From Bacteroidales bacterium (lineage in GTDB: Bacteria > Bacteroidota > Bacteroidia > Bacteroidales > UBA932), in assembly GCA_017430365.1 (NCBI GenBank), contig JAFRNC010000001.1:248001-312000 (forward strand): a stretch of 64,000 bases of DNA, given 5' to 3'. This document shows positions 1-7,600 of this stretch, piece by piece. Below the pieces are notes generated by a model. The model was not told the origin of the DNA and did no database searches. It saw nothing but the letters and a program-made list of their open reading frames with translations. The number at the start of each line of letters is the position of its first letter. The first letter of the stretch is position 1. The translations under genes and the position numbers were made by a program.

Positions 1-830
1 TGCTGGTAGACGTACAGCGCAGCGGCCCCTCCACCGGTATCCCTACGAAGACCGAGCAGACTGACCTCGCGCAGGCCCTCTACGGCCGTAACGGAGAGTG
101 CCCGATCGCGGTGATTGCGGCCCATTCCCCCAGCCATTGCTTCGACGCCGCATTCTATGCCGGCAAGTATGCTATGGAGCACATGATGCCCGTCATCCTC
201 CTTACCGAAGGTTTCCTCGGAAACGGCAGCGAGCCGTGGAAGATTCCTTCAATGAAGGACTATCCTGCCATCAATCCGCCGGTTATCAACTCCTGCGAAG
301 GCGCTTTCAAGCCTTTCGAGCGCGATCCCGATACATTCGCCCGCAAGTGGGCGTTCCCCGGCAAGGCCGGTCTGGAGCACCGCGTGGGCGGTCTTGAGAA
401 GAATACCGCCGGTGTCATCTCCTCGGATCCCGAGAATCACGCCAAGATGGTCGCCGAGCGTGCCGAGAAAGTCGCCCGCCTGGCCAACTATCTCCCCGAA
501 CAGCAGGTCATCGGCGACGAGAACGCCGACGTCCTGATCGTGGGCTGGGGCGGTACTTTCGGCCATCTCTATACCGCGCTGCACGAACTGCAGGATGAAG
601 GCAAGAGCGTGGCCCTCTGCCACTTCGACTTCATCAACCCTCTGCCGAAGAACACCGCCGACATCTTCGCACGCCACAAGAAGATCATCGTATGTGAGCT
701 CAACAGCGGACAGTTCGCCGACTATCTGCGCGCCAAGCTGCCGCAGTTCAGCTACCTGCAGTACAACAAGGTCCAGGGTCAGCCCTTCATCGTGAAGGAG
801 ATCGTGGATGCTGTTAACGCAATTCTTTAA
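1..830 (+). CDS. korA: 2-oxoacid:ferredoxin oxidoreductase alpha subunit, C-terminal part (5' cut by window)
   Basis: Reads in frame from base 3 to a stop at 830, with about 275 residues visible. The opening residues contain RSGPSTGIPTKTEQ and ALYGRNGECP, hallmarks of the alpha subunit of 2-oxoglutarate (or related 2-oxoacid) ferredoxin oxidoreductases, which decarboxylate the 2-oxoacid to acyl-CoA and reduce ferredoxin in the cytoplasm of anaerobes. The family in Bacteroidota is usually a gamma-alpha fusion of about 600 residues, so the N-terminal gamma domain probably lies left of the window. The beta subunit starts 14 bases downstream behind a GGGAGG ribosome site. Substrate (2-oxoglutarate versus another 2-oxoacid) is inferred from the family and from the glutamate dehydrogenase next door. 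Confidence 0.93.
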   Translation, partial: LVDVQRSGPSTGIPTKTEQTDLAQALYGRNGECPIAVIAAHSPSHCFDAAFYAGKYAMEHMMPVILLTEGFLGNGSEPWKIPSMKDYPAINPPVINSCEGAFKPFERDPDTFARKWAFPGKAGLEHRVGGLEKNTAGVISSDPENHAKMVAERAEKVARLANYLPEQQVIGDENADVLIVGWGGTFGHLYTALHELQDEGKSVALCHFDFINPLPKNTADIFARHKKIIVCELNSGQFADYLRAKLPQFSYLQYNKVQGQPFIVKEIVDAVNAIL

Positions 831-844
831 GGGAGGATATCAAA

Positions 845-1861
845 ATGAGATATACAGCACAAGATTTCAAGAGCAATCAGGAAGTTCGCTGGTGCCCCGG
901 CTGCGGTGACCATGCCGTCCTCGCGGCCATCCACCGTGCCCTCCCGCAGGTCTGCGAGGCCCGCGGCTACAGCAAGGAGCGCCTGGTGTTCATCTCGGGT
1001 ATCGGCTGCTCTTCGCGCCTCCCGTACTACATGGACACCTTCGGATTCCACAGTATCCACGGACGTGCAACCGCCATTTCCACCGGCGTAAAGGTCGCCA
1101 ATCCCGACCTCAGCGTCTGGCAGGCATGCGGTGACGGCGACGCCCTGGCTATCGGCGGAAACCATTTCATCCACGCCATCCGCAGGAACATCGACATCAA
1201 TATCATCCTCTTCAACAACCAGATCTACGGTCTGACCAAGGGCCAGTATTCCCCGACTTCCAAACTGGGACAGATCACCAAGACCTCCCCTTACGGAACC
1301 GTCGAGAATCCCTTCACCCCCGGATCGCTGGTGCTCGGAGCCCGCGGAACTTTCTTCGCCCGCAGCCTCGACAGCGAACTGGCTCTCAACCAGGAGATTT
1401 TCGTGGCCGCCGCCGCCCATGACGGATGCTCGGTATGCGAAATGCTGACCAACTGCGTCATCTTCAATGACGGCGCCCACAGCACCATCTCCGACCGCGA
1501 GTACCGCGCCGACCGCACCATCATCCTCCGTCACGGAGAGCCGATGGTCTTCGGCAAGGACAGGGACAAGGGCCTGATTCTCGAACACGGCAAGCTCAAG
1601 GTCGTCAAGATCGGCGAGAACGGCATCACCGTGAACAAACTCCTCGTACACGATGCCCACGCAGAGGATCCTGCCATCCAGAACCAGCTCATCAACATGA
1701 AATACCCGGATTATCCGGTAGCCCTCGGCGTAATCCGCCAGGTAAACGAACCGACCTACGACGACCGCGTACGCGACCAGCTCACCCAGGTCAAGGAGTC
1801 TTCCAAGATCACCTGCATGGACGAACTTCTCCGCAGCGGCGCCACCTGGACGGTGGAATAA
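845..1861 (+). CDS. korB: 2-oxoacid:ferredoxin oxidoreductase beta subunit
   Basis: 338 residues. This is the thiamine-diphosphate-binding subunit that pairs with the alpha subunit just upstream. Visible motifs are WCPGCGDHAVLAAI near residue 18 (CxxC cluster/TPP region), GIGCSSR near 60, and GDGDALAIGG followed by NNQIYGLTKGQYSPTS, the TPP/Mg-binding GDG...N signature. Length fits the family (about 330-340). It is translated from a strong GGGAGG site 14 bases after korA, so the two subunits are co-expressed. Expected product is succinyl-CoA plus CO2 and reduced ferredoxin from 2-oxoglutarate. It ends 57 bases before gdhA, whose product makes 2-oxoglutarate. Confidence 0.95.
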   Translation: MRYTAQDFKSNQEVRWCPGCGDHAVLAAIHRALPQVCEARGYSKERLVFISGIGCSSRLPYYMDTFGFHSIHGRATAISTGVKVANPDLSVWQACGDGDALAIGGNHFIHAIRRNIDINIILFNNQIYGLTKGQYSPTSKLGQITKTSPYGTVENPFTPGSLVLGARGTFFARSLDSELALNQEIFVAAAAHDGCSVCEMLTNCVIFNDGAHSTISDREYRADRTIILRHGEPMVFGKDRDKGLILEHGKLKVVKIGENGITVNKLLVHDAHAEDPAIQNQLINMKYPDYPVALGVIRQVNEPTYDDRVRDQLTQVKESSKITCMDELLRSGATWTVE

Positions 1862-1875
1862 TGAAACAGTTCAAC

Positions 1876-1887
1876 AACTTATAAGTT
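1876..1887. repeat. 12-bp perfect palindrome between korB and gdhA
   Basis: AACTTATAAGTT is fully self-complementary and sits 31 bases upstream of the gdhA start. It could be an operator for a dimeric regulator or a chance AT palindrome. No clear TAnnTTTG promoter was found in this gap, so gdhA may be transcribed from korA/B. Confidence 0.3.
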
Positions 1888-1918
1888 CACCAACCTTTTT
1901 AAATAACAAATTTCTATC

Positions 1919-3262
1919 ATGAAAGTAGCTGAAATTATGGCTAACCTTGAGCGGAAGCACCCCGGTGAGAGCGAGTATCTCCAGGCTGTCCGCGAGGTCC
2001 TCGACTCCATCGAGGAAGTGTACAACCAGCATCCCGAATTCGAGAAGGCACAGATCGTCGAGCGTATGGTCGAACCCGACCGTATCTTCACGTTCCGCGT
2101 GACCTGGGTCGATGATGCCGGCAAGGTGCAGACCAACCTTGGTTATCGCATTCAGTTCAACAGCGCGATCGGCCCCTACAAGGGCGGTCTCCGTTTCCAC
2201 AAGGCGGTCACCCCTTCGATGCTCAAGTTCCTGGGCTTCGAGCAGACCTTCAAGAATGCCCTCACGACCCTCCCCATGGGTGGTGCGAAGGGTGGTTCCG
2301 ACTTCGACCCTGTCGGAAAGAGCAACGACGAGATCATGCGTTTCTGCCAGGCATTCATGACCGAGCTGTGGCAGTGCATCGGCCCGGATCAGGACGTTCC
2401 CGCAGGTGACGTCGGTGTCGGCGGCCGTGAGATTGGATATCTCTATGGTATGTACAAGAAGCTCGCCCGTGAGTACAACACCGGCGTGCTGACCGGCAAG
2501 GGTGCTACCTGGGGCGGCTCTATCCTCCGTCCTGAGGCTACCGGTTTCGGTGCCCTCTACTTCACCCAGAACCTCCTCCACAAGGCCGGCAAGGACATCA
2601 AGGGCTGCACCGTGGCTCTCTCCGGTTTCGGCAACGTGGCTTGGGGCGCTGCCACCAAGGCTACCGAACTCGGTGCGAAGGTGGTTGCCATCTCCGGTCC
2701 TGACGGTGTCTGCGAGATTCCCGACGGCATCACCCCTGAGATGATCGACTACATGCTCGTCATGCGTGCTTCGAACCGCAACAAGGTTCAGGACATGGCT
2801 GACAAGTTCCCCGGACAGGCCAAGTTCACCGCCGGCAAGAAAGCCTGGAGCGTGAAGTGCGACATCGCCCTTCCTTGCGCTTTCCAGAACGAGCTCTCCG
2901 AAGATGACGCCAAGGAACTGAAGGCAAACGGCACCTGGTGCTGCTGCGAGGTCTCCAACATGGGCTGCCAGCCCGGAGCCATCCACTTCTTCCAGCACAA
3001 CGGTATTCTCTTCGCTCCCGGCAAGGCCGTCAACGCAGGTGGCGTGGCTACCTCCGGCCTCGAGATGACCCAGAACGCTTCGCACATCAGCTGGAGCGGC
3101 AAGGAAGTCGACGAGAAGCTCCACTTCATCATGGACTCGATCCACGAGGCTTGCGTGAAGTACGGAACCCAGCCTGACGGCACCATCGACTATGTGAAGG
3201 GCGCCAACATCGCCGGCTTCATGAAAGTCGCCACTGCCATGCTCGAGCAGGGAATTATCTAA
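1919..3262 (+). CDS. gdhA: NADP-type glutamate dehydrogenase
   Basis: 447 residues, the normal size of hexameric bacterial glutamate dehydrogenase, which interconverts glutamate with 2-oxoglutarate and ammonia. Visible signatures are GPYKGGLRFH near residue 87, PMGGAKGGSDFDP near 119 carrying the substrate lysine, DVPAGDVGVGGREIG, and the dinucleotide-binding segment GFGNVAWGAA near 238. The closeness to family I (NADP) enzymes is recognised from these motifs, but cofactor preference is not proven. It follows korA/B in the same direction, so glutamate, 2-oxoglutarate and succinyl-CoA are linked in one neighbourhood. A hairpin repeat starts 3 bases after the stop and an intrinsic terminator lies at 3406-3445. 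Confidence 0.96.
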   Translation: MKVAEIMANLERKHPGESEYLQAVREVLDSIEEVYNQHPEFEKAQIVERMVEPDRIFTFRVTWVDDAGKVQTNLGYRIQFNSAIGPYKGGLRFHKAVTPSMLKFLGFEQTFKNALTTLPMGGAKGGSDFDPVGKSNDEIMRFCQAFMTELWQCIGPDQDVPAGDVGVGGREIGYLYGMYKKLAREYNTGVLTGKGATWGGSILRPEATGFGALYFTQNLLHKAGKDIKGCTVALSGFGNVAWGAATKATELGAKVVAISGPDGVCEIPDGITPEMIDYMLVMRASNRNKVQDMADKFPGQAKFTAGKKAWSVKCDIALPCAFQNELSEDDAKELKANGTWCCCEVSNMGCQPGAIHFFQHNGILFAPGKAVNAGGVATSGLEMTQNASHISWSGKEVDEKLHFIMDSIHEACVKYGTQPDGTIDYVKGANIAGFMKVATAMLEQGII

Positions 3263-3263
3263 G

Positions 3264-3287
3264 TTACCGGGGCTCTGCCCCGAACCC
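3264..3287 (+). repeat. Stop-proximal GGGGC-nnn-GCCCC hairpin repeat, copy 1
   Basis: TTACCGGGGCTCTGCCCCGA begins 2 bases after the gdhA stop and continues AACCC. A 24-base match with one difference occurs, inverted, after ssb (34666-34689), and a looser copy follows recJ (40839-40863). Stem GGGGC/GCCCC with a 3-base loop and no T-tract. Confidence 0.6.
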
Positions 3288-3400
3288 CGCGCCTCCCGGC
3301 CTTAGTACTTTGCTAATGTCGGGAGACGTGCTTCCTTGAGCAGGGCTTAGCAAAGTACCGGCCTCCGGCGGTCCGCTGATGCGGACTTTGGCATTGACGG
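3288..3400 (+). other. Structured intergenic region with pseudoknot-like inverted repeats
   Basis: GTACTTTGCTAA (3305-3316) is perfectly complementary to TTAGCAAAGTAC (3347-3358). CTCCCG (3293-3298) can pair with CGGGAG (3320-3325) in an interleaved, pseudoknot or mutually exclusive arrangement. GTCCGC-TGAT-GCGGAC forms a third perfect hairpin at 3371-3386. With the flanking repeat and terminator this makes a 180-base region full of secondary structure after gdhA. It may be a 3' UTR element, a small RNA or a decayed repeat. I recognise no known RNA family. Confidence 0.45.
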
Positions 3401-3405
3401 TTATC

Positions 3406-3445
3406 ACAAAAAAAGGGCTGTCCAGATGGGCAGCCCTTTTTTGTG
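3406..3445 (+). terminator. Intrinsic terminator after gdhA (probably bidirectional)
   Basis: AAAAAAGGGCTG pairs with CAGCCCTTTTTT across a 10-base loop, extending to CACAAA/TTTGTG outside. The T-run on the plus strand serves gdhA. The A-run gives a T-run on the other strand, so it also ends the toxin gene's transcript. Confidence 0.88.
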
Positions 3446-3456
3446 TCTTGCAGATC

Positions 3457-3765
3457 TTATCCTTTATTCATCTTGGCGGGAAGGATTCTGTCAACGATAA
3501 CAAACTGTTCTTCAATATGGTAAACATATATCCACTTCCGATTGTGGGATACCATTCGTCTTGCTTCTGGATGAATTATGAGCAGCGTTTTTGAAGATGT
3601 CCGTTTGTAGCAATCGGCAAACAGGGAAAGCATTTTGATCTCCATCCGCATCAAATTGGCATATCGCACAGCAGCATCCAATGAGAGCATCCCATCAAGG
3701 AAAGCCTGCAAAGCTTTCATGTCAGAATAGGCGGAATTGCTGATTCTTACCTCATATGTTTTCAT
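3457..3765 (-). CDS. RelE/ParE-superfamily toxin-like protein
   Basis: 102 residues, basic, with the RelE/ParE fold pattern: an N-terminal strand (YEVRISNSAYSDMKAL), a helical hairpin, then the core strands around CYKRTSSKTLLIIHPEARRMV and WIYVYHIEEQFVIVDRILPA. Family members either cleave mRNA on the ribosome or inhibit gyrase; which applies here is not evident. It overlaps the upstream small gene by 14 bases, the usual translational coupling of antitoxin then toxin. The region is visibly AT-richer than its neighbours, which suits a horizontally acquired module. The function as an active toxin is inferred. Confidence 0.72.
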   Translation of the reverse strand: MKTYEVRISNSAYSDMKALQAFLDGMLSLDAAVRYANLMRMEIKMLSLFADCYKRTSSKTLLIIHPEARRMVSHNRKWIYVYHIEEQFVIVDRILPAKMNKG

Positions 3766-3952
3766 AGTCCTTCCGCACCTGTGAAATCAATTCGTCGAAG
3801 AATTCATCAACCGACTTCGTATCCGCCATAATCCTATTCCCCGAGGAATCTTCCGTCACTGGAGCGTAAAGACCCTCATGAACAAGGCTGATGGATGCTG
3901 AATCATCCAATAACCTTTGTCCATCAGTTTTTTTTATATACTTCTTTCCCAT
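3752..3952 (-). CDS. Putative antitoxin of the RelE/ParE-like pair
   Basis: 66 residues, starting MGKKYIKKTDGQRLLDD and ending with an acidic/amphipathic stretch DEFFDELISQVRKDYENI, the sort of C-terminal helix that wraps a RelE/ParE toxin. I do not recognise a specific DNA-binding family in the short N-terminal part. Position (first gene, 14-base overlap with the toxin) and size are the main reasons for the call. A promoter with a small palindrome over its upstream element lies at 3973-4010, consistent with autoregulation. Confidence 0.6.
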   Translation of the reverse strand: MGKKYIKKTDGQRLLDDSASISLVHEGLYAPVTEDSSGNRIMADTKSVDEFFDELISQVRKDYENI

Positions 3953-3972
3953 ATCTCACAACTATCGATTTT

Positions 3973-4010
3973 CAAATATAGTATAGAAATCCTCCAAATA
4001 CAAGTCTTGT
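3973..4010 (-). promoter_or_regulatory. Promoter and possible operator of the toxin-antitoxin pair
   Basis: On the minus strand TATATTTG (3973-3980) matches the Bacteroidota -7 box, with CTTG (4001-4004) 20 bases upstream as the -33 element. The -33 element lies within ACAAG-T-CTTGT (4000-4010), a perfect 5-base dyad that a homodimeric antitoxin could bind. Confidence 0.5.
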
Positions 4011-4044
4011 TTGTCTGAAATTGTCCCGTATATTGGTCATCAAT

Positions 4045-4086
4045 AAAAGTCCCGTCCGAATTTCTACCTGAAATCCGGACGGGAAC
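4045..4086 (-). terminator. Terminator of the protease / PorV-PorQ-like operon
   Basis: TCCCGTCCG pairs with CGGACGGGA, with ATTT/AAAT pairing inside the loop. On the minus strand the stem is followed by CTTTTATTG. It lies 18 bases beyond the stop of the gene at 4104. Confidence 0.8.
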
Positions 4087-4103
4087 TGAAGATAAAGAAA
4101 AGG

Positions 4104-4979
4104 TTACAGATTGACTCTTAGTGAGACGGTCCAGGCGTTGGTGACGGGGCCGAGGAGGTATGCGGCGTCAAGGCCGATGCCTTTGAAGGCGAATCCAAGA
4201 CCGAATGAAGCGAAACGCGGTGCGACGGCCGAGGAGAAGTGATAGCCGGCGCGGGCGAATACCATCCTGTTGAAATTATACTCCGTACCGACTGCGGCGG
4301 TGAATGCCTTGTATTCCTGGGGAAGGATGTAACCCAGGTCGGCTCCTATCGTCACGCCGTGCTTTTCTGCGAGATCGAGATCGTATGAACCGCCTGCGAG
4401 CACTCTCATCGGGAGAGAGTATGCCTGGTCCAGCGTGTATTTAGTTCCGATATCCGCTCCCTTGATGCCAAGGGTGAGGCCTTCTTTCACATAGCTTACT
4501 GCTACGTCACCGGCGAACGCCGAGCCGCTTGCGCCGTCCATGGCGGTGGAGAAATACTTGCCGTTTACGTCAATGAAGATATTGTCGTTAAGGCGTAGCG
4601 AAACCCCGGCCATGATTCTCTGCTCCGAGGGCTTGACAGTTCCCTTTTCATTGCCGTTTTCATCGATTCTGGGGAATTCCGGATATAGATTGTTCCGGTA
4701 GTCAAGACGGATGCCGAAGCCTTCGCTGAAGGCAAGGAAGCCGCCTGCCTGGATGGCCGAGTAGTTGAGTTGTCCCGGCATCCATTTGCCGAACGAAACG
4801 CCCGCGTCCACTTTGCGGCAGGCGAGTTCCGGGGTGCGGAACGATATGTCGCCCACGGCTAGGTCGGAGGCTTTGCCGGAGAGGATGAACGGGCTGAATG
4901 ACTGCGCACGCGATGCGGGGATTGCGGAGAGCGCGATCAGGCACGCGAGCAATATGCGGGATATCATGTTACTTCTCAT
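4104..4979 (-). CDS. PorV/PorQ-like outer-membrane protein
   Basis: 291 residues with a signal peptide (about 1-25, cleavage after ASRAQ or nearby) and a run of amphipathic beta strands ending in an aromatic-poor but regular WTVSLRVNL terminus, as in outer-membrane barrels. Motifs such as GKASDLAVGD at the start, GFGIRLDYR, and GLGFAFKGIGLDAAYLLGP near the end resemble the PorV/PorQ family of type IX secretion accessory barrels. Its start overlaps the stop of the upstream protease gene (ATGA), so the two are translationally coupled. This supports a role in export or surface attachment of that protease. Assignment to PorQ versus PorV or a related paralogue is uncertain. Confidence 0.7.
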   Translation of the reverse strand: MRSNMISRILLACLIALSAIPASRAQSFSPFILSGKASDLAVGDISFRTPELACRKVDAGVSFGKWMPGQLNYSAIQAGGFLAFSEGFGIRLDYRNNLYPEFPRIDENGNEKGTVKPSEQRIMAGVSLRLNDNIFIDVNGKYFSTAMDGASGSAFAGDVAVSYVKEGLTLGIKGADIGTKYTLDQAYSLPMRVLAGGSYDLDLAEKHGVTIGADLGYILPQEYKAFTAAVGTEYNFNRMVFARAGYHFSSAVAPRFASFGLGFAFKGIGLDAAYLLGPVTNAWTVSLRVNL

Positions 4980-7594
4980 AGCTTCACGATGTTTTGCGTA
5001 AACGTTTCACCGCCGACGGTAGCTACGACGGTGTAGGCGCCGCCGCCAAGCGCGGAAATGTCGAGGACGGCAGGGGAGAACGGTGTGGAATTCTGGCTCT
5101 TTTCCAGGACTGTCGTACCCGTAGCGGAAATCACCCTGGCATTGACGGACTGGTCGGCGGCGGTCCTGATATAGACCTTGCCGTCCTTCACGGATGTCGG
5201 GTAGATGTCCACGGGTTTGCTCCCGTCACGGGCAAGGGTCTTGAATGATACCGATACGTTCTCGCCCCTCGCGTCCGTAGCGGTGACTATGCCTTCGCCG
5301 TAACCATACTTCAACGCTGTGACGTAGAGTGAGCCTTCGCGTACATGCAGATTAAGTATGTCATTGTCGGACGATGTGGTAGTATAGACCAGCATTTCAC
5401 CGTCCTCGTCGTTGAATACTTCCGATAGATCGATGGTCTTCATGTCTGTCTTGGAACCGAAAACCATATCGTCGATCCTGCTGACTGCCTTGGGAGCGTG
5501 GTTTGGCAGTATAGTGTAAGAGTAGGAAACACTTGTTCCCATCTCGTAATCGTCAAATACGTTGAGTGTCGCCTTATATGAGCCGGGTTCCGCCCTCAGG
5601 GCATTTATCTCGATCCGCTGCACCAGGTTCTGGATGGGGAAGAGCGAGTCGGCAGGGGAACCCTTTTCGAGTTTCGAATGGACGCCGTGGCCGTCCGGTT
5701 CCGAATAACGGAATTCCAGCCAGTGTGTTTCGTGGGATTTGATGGTGAAACTGAGCGCATCGCTTGTCTCGTAAGCGGGGGCGTGGTTCTTGCCTGTGGT
5801 CACGACAACCATATTGGAGAGTCCGGATCGGTTTCCTATCATGTCGTAGGCTTCGCAGGCCAGATAATAAGTCGTCTCGAACTGGAGTCCCTGAAGGAGG
5901 CCTTCCATCTTGTCTCCGGCTTCAAGATCCTCAAACGGGAATTTCTTATAGGGCAGCATCTTTGTGTCGGAGAATGGCTGGGTACTGTAATAGATGTTTA
6001 TGCCGTAAGCCTTTCCGTCGTCTTCATCCTGGGGAACCGTCAGTGAGAAGTTGATGAAATCGGCATGTTGCAGTTCAGCCTTGAAATCCTTCACAGGTTC
6101 GGGCGGAGTGGAGCCTTCGGCAAGGATGGCGGCGGTCACGTCCACCAGACCTCCTATCGGATAGTTACGGTTCTGGCTGCTTATGTCCTTGGCGGTATTG
6201 ACGATACGGTTCCATAGCATGTCGCGGGTGAAACCGTCGCCACCGCATTTCGATACGATGAGGGCGGCGACTCCCGATACGTGGGGGCACGCCATGGATG
6301 TTCCCTGCATGTTCCCGTACTTGTTGTCAGGCAGGGTGCTGTAGATCTGGAAGCCTTTCTGGACATCACCTCCCGGAGCAGCAACATCTACCCAGTCGCC
6401 GAAACAAGAATAGTATGCGCGGTAGAAATCGGCTCCGAGAGAACCGACGGCAAGGGCGCCTTCGTATATGGCGGGAGCGCCGAAATCGATATTCTCGTTG
6501 CCGGCTGCGAAAACTACGAGCCCTCCGGCCATCGGGCCGACCTGACGGCCGTTCTCATCCATGCCGGCATAGGTATTGAAATAATTGATGGCAGCTTTGT
6601 CGGAGTTGGGGACATAGTCGATATCCTCATATCCCCAGCTGTTCTGCGAAATGACCGCTCCATTGTCGGCACCCCACTTTATGGCTGTGGCACCGTGGCC
6701 GCTCCCTTTCTCGCCGTCCTTGAATATCTGGGCGGACTGAAGGCGTACGCCGGGAATACCTTTGGCGAAATCGCCGCCCGCAATACCGCAGATGCCTTTT
6801 CCATTGTTGTTGACTGCAGCTATGGTTCCGGCAACGTGGGTACCGTGGTTGCTCTTGATGATATTGATGCTGTTGTCCATGAAGTTGAACCCATGAACTC
6901 CGGGGCGGTTGGGGTTCTCCCAAAGGTTGGCAGCCAGGTCTTCGTGCTCGCAGTCTATGCCGCCGTCCACCACGCAGACAATGACTTCGCGGTTTCCTGT
7001 GGTGATATTATTCCAGACAGGAAGGACATTTATGTCGCATCCTGCTTCCTTGCCGGAGGTCCCGCCGTCATTGTACAGGTCCCATTGCTTCTCAAATGAA
7101 GGGTCGTCGAAAGGGAAGTTGGCAGGGACTGCGGCGGGTGCGGCGGAGGAGTAGAAAACGGTTTCATCGTAGGCCTTTTTCGTTATAGGCCTGTATTCAA
7201 CCTCAATGACTCCGGGAATATCTTCCAGTGAGAGCGCCGCCTTGGTCAGCGGCGTGCTTTCGTCAAACCAGACATCGTACCAGCGGTCCAGGCCGGCTTC
7301 GCGGGTACGTTTTTCAAATTTGCCGGCATAGGGGAAGGTACGCTCCATCCTTACCTGGCCTAGTATCCTGGCGGCCTTTGTAGGGATGACGCTCTCCGGT
7401 GCAGAACTGCTTTCCAGCCGTTCGGCGGTGGCGGGATCGACATATATTCTGACATGCCCAGTTTCGAACAGGGCTGAGGAATACTCTCCGGAAGGGGTTT
7501 CCAGAACTTCCTCCTGCAACATTTCTTCGTTCACGCAGGCGCAAAGCAATGCGGCTGCCGTAACGATAGGGAACAGGAATCTAAATTTCATCAT
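4976..7594 (-). CDS. Subtilisin-family (S8) serine protease with T9SS-like C-terminal domain
   Basis: 872 residues. A lipoprotein-type signal ends LLCAC (Cys20), followed by a pro-region to about 160. The catalytic triad is in its usual context: Asp210 in VVDGGIDCEHEDL, His250 in NHGTHVAG, Ser433 in QGTSMACPHVSG, with the oxyanion Asn in FAAGNEN. Fibronectin-like and cadherin-like beta modules follow from about 495 to 790. The last 80 residues (VDIYPTSVKDGKVYIRT ... VLDISALGGGAYTVV ... FTQNIVKL) match the type A sorting domain of type IX secretion cargo. A lipobox together with such a C-terminal domain is unusual. It is the middle gene of a three-gene unit with the secreted protein at 7601 and the PorV/PorQ-like gene. 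Substrates are probably extracellular proteins; this is inferred. Confidence 0.9.
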   Translation of the reverse strand: MMKFRFLFPIVTAAALLCACVNEEMLQEEVLETPSGEYSSALFETGHVRIYVDPATAERLESSSAPESVIPTKAARILGQVRMERTFPYAGKFEKRTREAGLDRWYDVWFDESTPLTKAALSLEDIPGVIEVEYRPITKKAYDETVFYSSAAPAAVPANFPFDDPSFEKQWDLYNDGGTSGKEAGCDINVLPVWNNITTGNREVIVCVVDGGIDCEHEDLAANLWENPNRPGVHGFNFMDNSINIIKSNHGTHVAGTIAAVNNNGKGICGIAGGDFAKGIPGVRLQSAQIFKDGEKGSGHGATAIKWGADNGAVISQNSWGYEDIDYVPNSDKAAINYFNTYAGMDENGRQVGPMAGGLVVFAAGNENIDFGAPAIYEGALAVGSLGADFYRAYYSCFGDWVDVAAPGGDVQKGFQIYSTLPDNKYGNMQGTSMACPHVSGVAALIVSKCGGDGFTRDMLWNRIVNTAKDISSQNRNYPIGGLVDVTAAILAEGSTPPEPVKDFKAELQHADFINFSLTVPQDEDDGKAYGINIYYSTQPFSDTKMLPYKKFPFEDLEAGDKMEGLLQGLQFETTYYLACEAYDMIGNRSGLSNMVVVTTGKNHAPAYETSDALSFTIKSHETHWLEFRYSEPDGHGVHSKLEKGSPADSLFPIQNLVQRIEINALRAEPGSYKATLNVFDDYEMGTSVSYSYTILPNHAPKAVSRIDDMVFGSKTDMKTIDLSEVFNDEDGEMLVYTTTSSDNDILNLHVREGSLYVTALKYGYGEGIVTATDARGENVSVSFKTLARDGSKPVDIYPTSVKDGKVYIRTAADQSVNARVISATGTTVLEKSQNSTPFSPAVLDISALGGGAYTVVATVGGETFTQNIVKL

Positions 7595-7600
7595 TTTTGA

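Noticed and set aside
3379..3594. 71-codon plus-strand frame over the gdhA terminator
   Set aside because: It runs through the terminator hairpin and antisense to the toxin gene, with no family resemblance.
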